This document shows, piece by piece, positions 15,713-22,042 of a stretch of 30,049 nucleotides of DNA (within the stretch, counting starts at the first letter, position 1; every line of letters begins with the position of its first letter). The stretch comes from Anaerolineales bacterium (lineage in GTDB: Bacteria > Chloroflexota > Anaerolineae > Anaerolineales > DRMV01), in contig JALSPT010000181.1 of the NCBI GenBank assembly GCA_026985785.1, positions 1 to 30,049 of the forward strand. The letters run 5' to 3'. The notes beneath the pieces were generated by a model. The model did not search any database and was not told the DNA's origin. It saw only the letters and a list, made by a program, of their open reading frames with translations. A program made the translations under genes and the position numbers.

Positions 15713-16978
15713 GAAGGTCGCTTGGAGCAGGTCCTCCGTTATCGTTTCTATTTTAACCCGTGTCAGGCGGTTCCAGGCGTCTTCTTGGGCGCTGGCGGTG
15801 ACCCGCAGGCCGTGCTCGCTCAGGCCGCGCAGGGCGAAGGTGCCATCGGGTTGCGGCTGGCTGCTTTCCCACAGCACGGTCACGGTGCGCCCGAGAAAGC
15901 GGCGGCGGTAGCGGGCTGCCGAGGCGGCCAGCGCGGCGCGCAGAGCAGCGTTGCGTTCCTTCCGCATCGCGTGGGGCACGGGGTTGGGCATGGCCGCCGC
16001 GGCGGTGCCGGGGCGCTCGGAGTAGGTGAAGACATGCCCGCCTGCAAAGCCCATCGCCTCTACGAAGGCCAGCGTTTCGGCAAACTCGGCTTCGGTTTCG
16101 CCAGGGAAACCGGCGATCAGGTCGGTGGTGATGGCGACGTCGGGGATGGCGCGCCGCGCGGCGGCCACCAGGCGGGCGAAGGCTTCGGGGGTGGTCTTGC
16201 GCGCCATGCGGCGCAGCACGGTGGCGCTGCCCGATTGCAGCGGCAGGTGTAGGGAGGGCGCGAGGCGGGGGTTCTCCCAGAGGGCGAAGAAGTCGGCGTC
16301 CAAGTCCCAGGGTTCCAACGAGGAGAGCCGCAGACGGGGAACGTCGGTGTGGGCGAGCACGGCGCGCACCAGGTCGGCGAGGCGGCGGGGCGGGGAGAGA
16401 TCGTGCCCCCACGAGCCGAGATGGACGCCGGTGAGTACCACTTCCTGCGCGCCGCCGCGCCGGGCGGCGCGGATGTCGGCGAGCACCTCTTCTACCGGGC
16501 GGCTGCGCCCTGGCCCGCGGGCAATGGTGGTGAGGCAGAAGGTGCAGCGGTTGTCGCAGCCATCTTGTGCTTTGATGAAGGCGCGTGTGCGGGCACGGCT
16601 GCCGGGGATGGGCTCGCGGGCAATGGGTTCCAAATCGAAGGCTTGCGGCGGCAGGCCGAGCAAATCGGCCACCAGGGCGTCTTTTTGGGGATTGGGCACC
16701 ACGCGGGTGACCGCGGGAAGGCCGGCGGCGTGGGCCGGTTCCAAGGTGGCCCAGCAGCCGGTGGCAACCACCCGCGCCCCGGCACGCGCCAGTTGGCGGA
16801 TGCGCTGGCGCGAATCGGCTGCGGCCTTGGCGGTGACCGCGCAGGTGTTGATCACCGCGAGGTCGGCTTCTGTGGGCGAGGCCACCAGGCTATGCCCTGC
16901 GGCGCGAAATTCCCGCGCCATGCGCTCGATCTCGGCCTGGTTGAGGCGGCAGCCGATGGTGTCCAGATAGACCTTCAT
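15698..16978 (-). CDS. mtaB: tRNA (N6-threonylcarbamoyladenosine-37) methylthiotransferase MtaB-like
   Basis: 426 residues from ATG 16978, preceded by TGAGGCC, where TGA is the stop of the upstream lipoprotein gene; 40 extra N-terminal residues in the open frame are unlike the family and are excluded. The UPF0004 domain has Cys10, Cys46 and Cys75 (TIGC, NTCAV, ATGCWA), which hold the auxiliary cluster. The radical-SAM domain has CDNRCTFC (Cys141, Cys145, Cys148). TGVHLGSWG is typical of MtaB rather than MiaB or RimO. The C-terminal region looks like a TRAM domain. The enzyme would convert t6A37 to ms2t6A37 in ANN-decoding tRNAs. Its [4Fe-4S] clusters make it a client of Fe-S assembly such as the suf system nearby. 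Confidence 0.93.
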   Translation of the reverse strand: MKVYLDTIGCRLNQAEIERMAREFRAAGHSLVASPTEADLAVINTCAVTAKAAADSRQRIRQLARAGARVVATGCWATLEPAHAAGLPAVTRVVPNPQKDALVADLLGLPPQAFDLEPIAREPIPGSRARTRAFIKAQDGCDNRCTFCLTTIARGPGRSRPVEEVLADIRAARRGGAQEVVLTGVHLGSWGHDLSPPRRLADLVRAVLAHTDVPRLRLSSLEPWDLDADFFALWENPRLAPSLHLPLQSGSATVLRRMARKTTPEAFARLVAAARRAIPDVAITTDLIAGFPGETEAEFAETLAFVEAMGFAGGHVFTYSERPGTAAAAMPNPVPHAMRKERNAALRAALAASAARYRRRFLGRTVTVLWESSQPQPDGTFALRGLSEHGLRVTASAQEDAWNRLTRVKIETITEDLLQATFTPDT

Positions 16979-16982
16979 GGCC

Positions 16983-17672
16983 TCAGGGCTGATAGACGGC
17001 AAAGTTGTCGAAAAGGATATCGGCGCCGGGTTCGTTGAACGTGCCCACCAGCAGGCCGACGTCGCCGCGGGTGAAATTGGCATCCTGCACGGTGGCAAGG
17101 ACGTGGCCGTTGACCCACAGCGCGAGGCTGTGCCCCACGCAGTCGGCGCGCAGGTGGTTGGGAGCGTGCCCTTTTGCGATGGAGGATGAGAAGGTCATGT
17201 TGCCGTCGTCGGTGAGCAGGGTTTGCTGGCCGTCTTTGGTCTTGCCGATGCCGTAGTAGCCGTCGCTGCTGATGATGAAGAAGTAGAAGTTGTCGGCGTC
17301 TTGGTAGCGGCAGATGATGCCGAACTGGTTGTTGTCGGGCCCGGCGGCTTTGATGGCGTCGACCTCGATGCGGCTGTCGGTGAACGACAGGCCGGGGTTG
17401 CCCCAAATGACGGTGTGGGGGTAGTTGAGCCAGATGCGGTAGGCGCCTTGGTCGGTGTAGGTGATGGTGGCGTCTTTTTCGTGCATGGTGTCCCAGCCGC
17501 TGTCCGGGTGGGAGAAGTCGTCGCGGAAGAGCACGGTCAACTTGTCGGTTGAGAGGGTGGTGGGTTGCGGCGAGGCGGGCAGGGGGGTGGGAGAGGGCTG
17601 GAACTGACATGCGGCAAAAAGCATCCCTGACAGCAGGATGGAGAACAGGATGAAGATGGGCTTGCGTGGCAT
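16983..17672 (-). CDS. Predicted lipoprotein with concanavalin-like domain
   Basis: 229 residues. A type II signal peptide ends in the lipobox LFAAC (Cys22), followed by a Pro/Thr/Ser linker (QPSPTPLPASPQPTT). The remaining 180 residues are beta-rich: FRDDFSHPDSGWDT, then alternating strands with QFGIICRYQDADNFYFFIIS and DILFDNFAVYQP at the end. This layout resembles extracellular lectin/glucanase-like (DUF1080-type) sugar-binding domains. No catalytic residues can be assigned, so a surface-anchored binding role is an inference. CGGAGGTG precedes the ATG at a short spacing. It is the first gene of the run continuing into mtaB. Confidence 0.8.
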   Translation of the reverse strand: MPRKPIFILFSILLSGMLFAACQFQPSPTPLPASPQPTTLSTDKLTVLFRDDFSHPDSGWDTMHEKDATITYTDQGAYRIWLNYPHTVIWGNPGLSFTDSRIEVDAIKAAGPDNNQFGIICRYQDADNFYFFIISSDGYYGIGKTKDGQQTLLTDDGNMTFSSSIAKGHAPNHLRADCVGHSLALWVNGHVLATVQDANFTRGDVGLLVGTFNEPGADILFDNFAVYQP

Positions 17673-17714
17673 GGCACCTCCGAGGGAGCGCGCCGTGGGG
17701 CGCGAGATGAGGGG

Positions 17715-17725
17715 AGTATAGCACA
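17715..17725 (-). promoter_or_regulatory. Candidate extended -10 promoter of the lipoprotein-mtaB-HIT run
   Basis: The minus strand reads TGTGC-TATACT, identical over 13 nt (TGTGCTATACTCC) to the candidate promoter of the SNF2 gene at 1975-1985. Leader of about 36 nt before the lipoprotein ATG. No clear -35. Confidence 0.55.
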
Positions 17726-17799
17726 GTAGGATGAAAAAAGGCGAAGTCTGACGCGGCCGGGTGCACTCAAATGTTGTAGATAAGGCTATCGTATGGCCA

Positions 17800-17925
17800 G
17801 ATCTCTCCCCACCCCCTGGCGGAGGCTTGTCCTTCGTGAGGACAGCCTCCGCCTTCCCCCTCCCCTCCCTTCAGTAAGGGAGGGGAGGGGGAGGCCGCCG
17901 TAGGCGGCGGGGAAGGGGTGAGATC
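17800..17925. repeat. Cruciform-like multi-hairpin repeat element upstream of pfk
   Basis: The divergent gap 17673-18077 holds this element and two promoters but no gene. Outer arms GATCTCTCCCCACCCC (17800-17815) and its near complement at 17909-17925 enclose three hairpins. The first is 17818-17833 / 17839-17853, 15 pairs with one bulge. The second is 17855-17871 / 17876-17892, 17 perfect pairs of CCCCCTCCCCTCCC type. The third is GCCGCC / GGCGGC at 17894-17908. Composition and motif resemble the element at 8990-9099. It looks like a non-autonomous repeat (REP/MITE type); no target-site duplication was identified. Confidence 0.8.
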
Positions 17926-18031
17926 CCGAAAAGTGCTTCTACGGCATTTGCTTGCACCCGACGCGGCCCAAGAAGGGATGGCGTGGTTTCCGGGACGGTG
18001 GCGGGCATTGCGAAGCCCTGGTCGCAAATAC

Positions 18032-18040
18032 TGGTAAAAT
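18032..18040 (+). promoter_or_regulatory. Candidate extended -10 promoter of pfk
   Basis: TGG-TAAAAT ends 37 nt before the ATG at 18078. It has the TGn extension; TTGCGA at 18008-18013 is too far upstream (21 nt) to be a good -35. Confidence 0.45.
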
Positions 18041-18077
18041 TGGGGCTTGAGTGTATCCTGTTTTGTGGACTGAGGCT

Positions 18078-19064
18078 ATGAGCAATCACGTGTTGGACAT
18101 CGAACGCATCGCCGTGCTGACCTCCGGCGGGGACGCGCCCGGCATGAACCCGGCCATCCGTGCCGTGGTACGCACGGCATTGGCGCACGACCTGGAAGTG
18201 TACGGCGTGGAAAGCGGCTACGAAGGGCTGATCCACGGCGCTTTTACCCGGCTGGAAGCCCGAGATGTCGGCGGCATCATGCAGCGCGGCGGCACCATGC
18301 TGCTCAGCGCCCGCAGCAAAGCCTTCCGCACCGAGCAGGGTCAGCGCGACGCCATCCACCAGTTGAACAAGCACGGCATCGACGCGCTCGTGGTCATCGG
18401 CGGCGATGGCTCGCTGCGTGGGGCGCACGCCCTTGCCCAGCAGGGTGTGAAGGTCGTGGGCATTCCTGCTTCCATCGACAACGACATTTGGGGCACCAAC
18501 ATGGCCATCGGGGTGGACACCGCCCTGAACACCATCATGGACGCGGTGGACAAACTGCGCGACACGGCTTCATCGCACCAGCGCGCCTTCCTCATCGAAA
18601 CCATGGGGCGGGAATGCGGCTATCTGGCGGTGATGGCCGGCATCATCGGCGGGGCGGAAACTGTGCTGATTCCCGAGGTGGAGACCTCAATGGAAGAGAT
18701 TGCCCAATCGGTGGAAGACGCCTACCGCCGCGGCAAGACCCACGCCATCATCATCGTGGCCGAGGGGGCGAAAATCAAAATCCACGACCTCGCCCGCTAC
18801 CTGGACGAGGCCGATGTGGGTTTCAGAACCCGGATCACCATTTTGGGGCACATTCAGCGCGGCGGGCGGCCCACCGCCTTCGACCGGCTGCTGGCTTCGC
18901 GCATGGGCGTGCGCGCGGTGGAGGCCGCCGTAGGTGGGCATTTCGACGTCATGGTGGGCTTGCGCGGGCGCGAGATGACGCTGGTGCCGCTGGAAGAGGT
19001 GGTCAGCCGCCAACGGCGCGCCAATATGGAATACTACACGATGGCGCGGATGCTGGCGCGCTGA
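18078..19064 (+). CDS. pfkA: 6-phosphofructokinase, probably ATP-dependent
   Basis: 328 residues from ATG 18078, preceded by TGAGG; the open frame continues to 18051 without a ribosome site. The enzyme phosphorylates fructose 6-phosphate in glycolysis. Motifs in order: TSGGDAPGMNPAIRAVVR (nucleotide loop), VIGGDGSLRGA, where Gly after GGD is the ATP-type residue (PPi enzymes usually have Asp), PASIDNDIWGT with the catalytic Asp (E. coli PGTIDND), ETMGRECGYLA and ILGHIQRGGRPTAFDR for substrate binding. PAS in place of PGT in the catalytic loop is a mild departure that leaves some doubt about the phosphoryl donor. Single gene, convergent with the CruF-like gene; the 6-nt gap sits inside the perfect palindrome CGGCTTAAGCCG (19067-19078). 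Confidence 0.93.
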   Translation: MSNHVLDIERIAVLTSGGDAPGMNPAIRAVVRTALAHDLEVYGVESGYEGLIHGAFTRLEARDVGGIMQRGGTMLLSARSKAFRTEQGQRDAIHQLNKHGIDALVVIGGDGSLRGAHALAQQGVKVVGIPASIDNDIWGTNMAIGVDTALNTIMDAVDKLRDTASSHQRAFLIETMGRECGYLAVMAGIIGGAETVLIPEVETSMEEIAQSVEDAYRRGKTHAIIIVAEGAKIKIHDLARYLDEADVGFRTRITILGHIQRGGRPTAFDRLLASRMGVRAVEAAVGGHFDVMVGLRGREMTLVPLEEVVSRQRRANMEYYTMARMLAR

Positions 19065-19070
19065 AACGGC

Positions 19071-19868
19071 TTAAGCCGACCTGCGCCTCGGCGCGCTTTC
19101 CCCCGTTGCCACCCAGCCGACCAGCACCCACGGCAGCATGGCAAGAGCGCCTGCCAGCGCCGAACCGGTCAGGTGGGCGTCCAACGAAGCGGAAAAATTG
19201 CTGAGGAAAACCAGCCCATACCACACCACCGCCCAGCGCAAAGGGGCGGTGGTGTTTTCGCGCAGCGTTGGCGGGCGGGCGGATGCCTCAAAAACAAGAA
19301 TCGCCAGAAAGACGGTCAGCCACCAGCCGAGGAAGTTCTGCAACGGCACGCTAAAGTACGCGCCGTGGACCTCCCAAATCCAGTGGTGGAAATGCACCAT
19401 CATCGGGTCCATCAAAAAATCCCACGAGGTCATCACCCAGCCGGTCAGCGCCGCCACGGCCCACGGCGCCCGGCGCACGCCCCCTGCCGCTAACGTTCGC
19501 CGCGCAATCACCCACGAGGGGTACATCATCATGAACCACGCCAGGGGGATGACGTACGGCACCAAGCCCAAAAAGCGCGGCCCCAGTTTGCTCGTGTAGT
19601 GGTAGGGGCCGTAAGGCCAGCCGGTCAGCACGCCCACGCTTTCCATCAGCAGCCCCACCACAAACACCACGCCCCAGAAAAAGAGCGCACGCCGCCAGCC
19701 CAACTGACCGGCAGCGTGTAGCAGCGCAAAAGCCATCCCCAGCGCGGTCATTACCGGCATCGCTACGGGATAGAACCACGCTGGCACCCAGCCGCCTACC
19801 AGCAGGGTGCCCAAAACCGCGTAAATTCCCAGCAACGCGGCCAATGCGTGGCGCTGCCATGACCTCAC
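19071..19868 (-). CDS. CruF-like carotenoid hydratase-family membrane protein (DUF422)
   Basis: 265 residues from GTG 19868. That GTG overlaps the sufU stop (GTGA) and has AAGGAG 7 nt upstream inside sufU, which decides the start; an upstream start at 19937 in this frame would overlap sufU by 73 nt. Several membrane helices are evident. Diagnostic segments are MESVGVLTGWPYGPYHYTSK, LVPYVIPLAWFMMMYPSW and GWVMTSWDFLMDPMMV. These match the family of CruF (gamma-carotene 1',2'-hydratase) and bisanhydrobacterioruberin hydratase, which add water to the carotenoid end group. Other carotenoid genes are not in the window, so the substrate is open. It is the last gene of the suf run and is translationally coupled to sufU. 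Confidence 0.82.
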   Translation of the reverse strand: MRSWQRHALAALLGIYAVLGTLLVGGWVPAWFYPVAMPVMTALGMAFALLHAAGQLGWRRALFFWGVVFVVGLLMESVGVLTGWPYGPYHYTSKLGPRFLGLVPYVIPLAWFMMMYPSWVIARRTLAAGGVRRAPWAVAALTGWVMTSWDFLMDPMMVHFHHWIWEVHGAYFSVPLQNFLGWWLTVFLAILVFEASARPPTLRENTTAPLRWAVVWYGLVFLSNFSASLDAHLTGSALAGALAMLPWVLVGWVATGESAPRRRSA

Positions 19869-20254
19869 TTTTGCGCTCCTTCGGCGTTCAGGCCGTACAG
19901 CGCGCCTTTGAGCACTTTGAGGGAAAGCAGTGCGCATTTCAAGCGCACCGGCCCCAGCGAAATGCCCAGCAGGTTGAGCAGGTCGTCCTTGGAAAACGCT
20001 TTGACCTCTTCGACCGGCTTGCCGACGATGTGCTCCAGCAAAATATCGGCGGACGCCTGCGAAAGCGCACAGCCCATGCCGTCGAAGCGGGCGTCGGCCA
20101 CCGTGCCATCAGGGGCGATTTTGAGTTCCATGTGCAGGTGGTCGCCGCAGGTGGGGTTGTCGTCTTCGTACACCAGGGTGTAGTCGTCGAGATGCCCGCG
20201 GAATTTAGGGCTTTTGTAGTGGTCGAGGATGTATTCGCGGTAGAGGTCTTCCAT
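19865..20254 (-). CDS. sufU: Fe-S cluster assembly protein SufU (IscU-like fold)
   Basis: 129 residues. In Gram-positive type systems SufU is the zinc-containing sulfur acceptor that takes persulfide from SufS and passes it to the SufBCD scaffold. Visible ligands are NPTCGD (Cys36, Asp38), GMGCALSQASAD (Cys62) and RLKCALLSLKVL (Cys107), the three Cys plus Asp set of SufU/IscU. No LPPVK motif (the HscA-binding site of IscU) is present, supporting SufU. The N-terminus LYREYILDHYKSPKF is typical. GGAGAT precedes the ATG. The gap from sufS (71 nt) is filled by a C-rich heptad repeat, and the downstream CruF-like gene overlaps its stop. Confidence 0.93.
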   Translation of the reverse strand: MEDLYREYILDHYKSPKFRGHLDDYTLVYEDDNPTCGDHLHMELKIAPDGTVADARFDGMGCALSQASADILLEHIVGKPVEEVKAFSKDDLLNLLGISLGPVRLKCALLSLKVLKGALYGLNAEGAQK

Positions 20255-20278
20255 TGTGGATCTCCGGGGAAAGGCGTG

Positions 20279-20320
20279 GATATTGGGTATCAGGTGTTGG
20301 GTAGTGGGTAGTGGGGATTA
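20279..20320 (-). repeat. C-rich 7-nt tandem repeat between sufS and sufU
   Basis: Read on the coding (minus) strand: TAATCCC, CACTACC, CACTACC, CAACACC, TGATACC, CAATATC, six 7-nt units beginning 5 nt after the sufS TAG. The first unit equals the unit of the repeat at 7684-7711. The sense strand is C-rich and G-poor. Confidence 0.8.
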
Positions 20321-20325
20321 GGAGG

Positions 20326-21573
20326 CTATGCAAAAACCTCTTTGGCTTTGTAAAGGGCGGCGATGAGGTGGTCGGCCTCTTCGGGCAGGTTGTAGAAGTA
20401 GAAACTGGCGCGCGCCGTGGCCGGGACGCCGAATTTGGTGTGCAGCGGCTGGGCGCAGTGGTGGCCGGCGCGCACCGCGATGCCGTAGTGGTCGAGAATC
20501 TGGGCGACGTCGTGGGCGTGGATGTCGTCCATCCAGAAAGAGAACACCGCCCCGCGGCGCTCGGTCGCCGTGCCCAGCAGATGCAGGCCGGGTACTTCTT
20601 GCAGACGTGGCAGCACATAGGCCGCCATTGCCTGCTCGTAGGCGTGGATGGCTTCCATGCCGACGTGTTGCAGGTAATCCACCGCCGCGCCCAAGGCCAC
20701 CGCCTCGGCGATGGGCGGCGTGCCGGCCTCGAATTTGTAGGGCACGTCGTTGACGTCGAACGAGCGCAGTTTCACCCAGCGGATCATGTCGCCGCCGCCG
20801 AGGAAGGGCGGCATGGCCTCCAACAGCGCCCGACGACCGTAGAGCACGCCCACGCCGGTGGGCCCCAGCATCTTGTGCCCCGAAAAGGCAAGGAAATCCG
20901 CCCCCAGCGCCTGCACATCCACGGGAGCATGGGGCACCAGTTGCGCGCCATCCACCAACACCACCGCGCCCGCGGCGTGCGCTTGGCGGGCAATTTCGGC
21001 CACGTCGGGCTGCACGCCCGTGACGTTGGACATGCCGCTCACCGCCACCAGTTTCGGCTCCTGCGCGAGCAGGCCGGGCAGGGCAGCCATGTCCAGCGCG
21101 CCTTCCGGCGTCACGGGGATGAATTCCAGCCGCACGCCCCGCTCGGCGGCCAGCATCTGCCAGGGCACCAGGTTGGCGTGGTGCTCCATCTCGGTGAGCA
21201 CAATCAGGTCGCCGGCGTGCAGGTTGGCGCGCCCCCAGGCGTAGGCCACCAGATTGACGGCCTCGGTGGCGTTGCGCACGAACACGATTTCCGCGGCCTC
21301 GGCAGCGCCGATGAAGGCCGCGACCTTCTGGCGGGCTTCCTCATAGGCTGCGGTGGCCTCTTCGGCCAGGGTGTAGATGCCGCGGTGGACATTGGCGTTG
21401 CGGCTGCGGTAGAACGCTGCCAGCGCGTCGACGACCTGCTGCGGCTTCTGGCTGGTGGCGGTGGAATCCAGATAGACCAGCGGCACGCCGGGGCGCGTTG
21501 CCCGCTGCAAGGCGGGGAAATCGGCGCGCAAGCGGCGGGCGTCTAAAATGCGTGAGAAGTCAGATACGGTCAT
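20326..21573 (-). CDS. sufS: Cysteine desulfurase SufS
   Basis: 415 residues from ATG 21573, with AGGAG 6 nt upstream; a start at 21594 lacks such a site. PLP-dependent class V aminotransferase fold that removes sulfur from cysteine as an enzyme-bound persulfide for Fe-S assembly. NVHRGIYTLAEEAT, VFVRNATEAVNLVA and EMEHHANLVPWQ are the standard cofactor-pocket segments. The PLP lysine is Lys234 (FSGHKMLGPTG) and the persulfide cysteine is Cys373 (RAGHHCAQP) on a short loop, the group II (SufS) arrangement. It follows an intrinsic terminator at 21603-21627, so transcription may be reduced relative to sufBCD. SufU is the expected partner downstream. Confidence 0.96.
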   Translation of the reverse strand: MTVSDFSRILDARRLRADFPALQRATRPGVPLVYLDSTATSQKPQQVVDALAAFYRSRNANVHRGIYTLAEEATAAYEEARQKVAAFIGAAEAAEIVFVRNATEAVNLVAYAWGRANLHAGDLIVLTEMEHHANLVPWQMLAAERGVRLEFIPVTPEGALDMAALPGLLAQEPKLVAVSGMSNVTGVQPDVAEIARQAHAAGAVVLVDGAQLVPHAPVDVQALGADFLAFSGHKMLGPTGVGVLYGRRALLEAMPPFLGGGDMIRWVKLRSFDVNDVPYKFEAGTPPIAEAVALGAAVDYLQHVGMEAIHAYEQAMAAYVLPRLQEVPGLHLLGTATERRGAVFSFWMDDIHAHDVAQILDHYGIAVRAGHHCAQPLHTKFGVPATARASFYFYNLPEEADHLIAALYKAKEVFA

Positions 21574-21602
21574 AAATCTCTCCTCTAACACCACCTGTGA
21601 CG

Positions 21603-21627
21603 AAAAACACCGCCCTTTCAGGCGGTG
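21603..21627 (-). terminator. Intrinsic terminator inside the suf operon, before sufS
   Basis: On the minus strand CACCGCC (21627-21621), loop TGAAAG, GGCGGTG (21614-21608), then TTTTT (21607-21603). The perfect 7-bp stem with a U-run lies between the stop of the small basic protein gene (21635) and the sufS start (21573). No separate sufS promoter is evident, so partial readthrough is likely. Confidence 0.75.
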
Positions 21628-21634
21628 CTCCCTT

Positions 21635-21913
21635 TCAGCGCCGCCGACGCCGCCGCGCCGGCCGAATTTGCTTCGCGTTTTGCGGACACCACAGCACCCG
21701 GTCGGGCACCATCCACCCGTTGGTCAGGTAGACGTTCTGCTGAAACTGCACGGCGACCATCTTGTCGTTGGCCTGCACGACCACGCCGGCCAGCCAGCCT
21801 TTAATGCGCTCGCCTTCCTCGTTGTCGTGGTCGCAATACACCTCGACGCGGTCACCGACGTCGAAAACCATCAATTCATCAGGTTCGGTAGAAAACACGA
21901 CTTTACCGGCCAT
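21635..21913 (-). CDS. Small basic-tailed hypothetical protein in the suf cluster
   Basis: 92 residues from ATG 21913 with AGGAG 5 nt upstream; a GTG two codons earlier overlaps that ribosome site. Not assigned to a family. The sequence suggests a small beta-barrel: FDVGDRVEVYCDHDNEEGERIKGWLAGVVVQ followed by KMVAVQFQQNVYLTNG looks like an SH3-like or KOW-like fold. The last dozen residues are almost all Arg (RPARRRRRR), suited to nucleic-acid or acidic-surface binding. One Cys lies in each half (EVYCDH and LWCPQ). It sits between sufD and sufS, ahead of the internal terminator and behind the octamer array. A role in Fe-S assembly is guilt by location only. Confidence 0.7.
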   Translation of the reverse strand: MAGKVVFSTEPDELMVFDVGDRVEVYCDHDNEEGERIKGWLAGVVVQANDKMVAVQFQQNVYLTNGWMVPDRVLWCPQNAKQIRPARRRRRR

Positions 21914-21939
21914 AGGCACTCCTGAGGTGGTGATGGGTG

Positions 21940-22025
21940 ATTGGGTTACCTGGTTGCCTGGTTACGTGGTTACTCGGTTGGGGAAGGAGACCAGGTAACG
22001 AAGTAACCAAGTCACCAGGCAACCA
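21940..22025. repeat. Mirror array of degenerate 8-nt units (5 forward + 5 reverse), hairpin-forming
   Basis: Plus strand: ATTGGGTT, ACCTGGTT, GCCTGGTT, ACGTGGTT, ACTCGGTT (21940-21979), then GGGGAA, then GGAGACCA, GGTAACGA, AGTAACCA, AGTCACCA, GGCAACCA (21986-22025). The two halves are complementary: 21950-21979 and 21997-22026 pair at 26 of 30 positions with a 17-nt loop. It lies between sufD and the small basic protein gene, within the operon. Confidence 0.85.
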
Positions 22026-22042
22026 GACACCGATATTACATT

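Noticed and set aside
17800..17925. A structured small RNA or tRNA gene
   Set aside because: The hairpins do not fit a cloverleaf, lack conserved tRNA residues and are simple G/C-rich inverted repeats. A repeat element explains them better.
19868..19937. Longer N-terminus for the CruF-like protein
   Set aside because: It would overlap sufU by 73 nt with an Arg/Pro-rich sequence. The GTG at 19868 has AAGGAG at 7 nt and the usual GTGA coupling.
21940..22025. CRISPR-like array
   Set aside because: Units are 8 nt, contiguous and degenerate, with no spacers and no cas genes.
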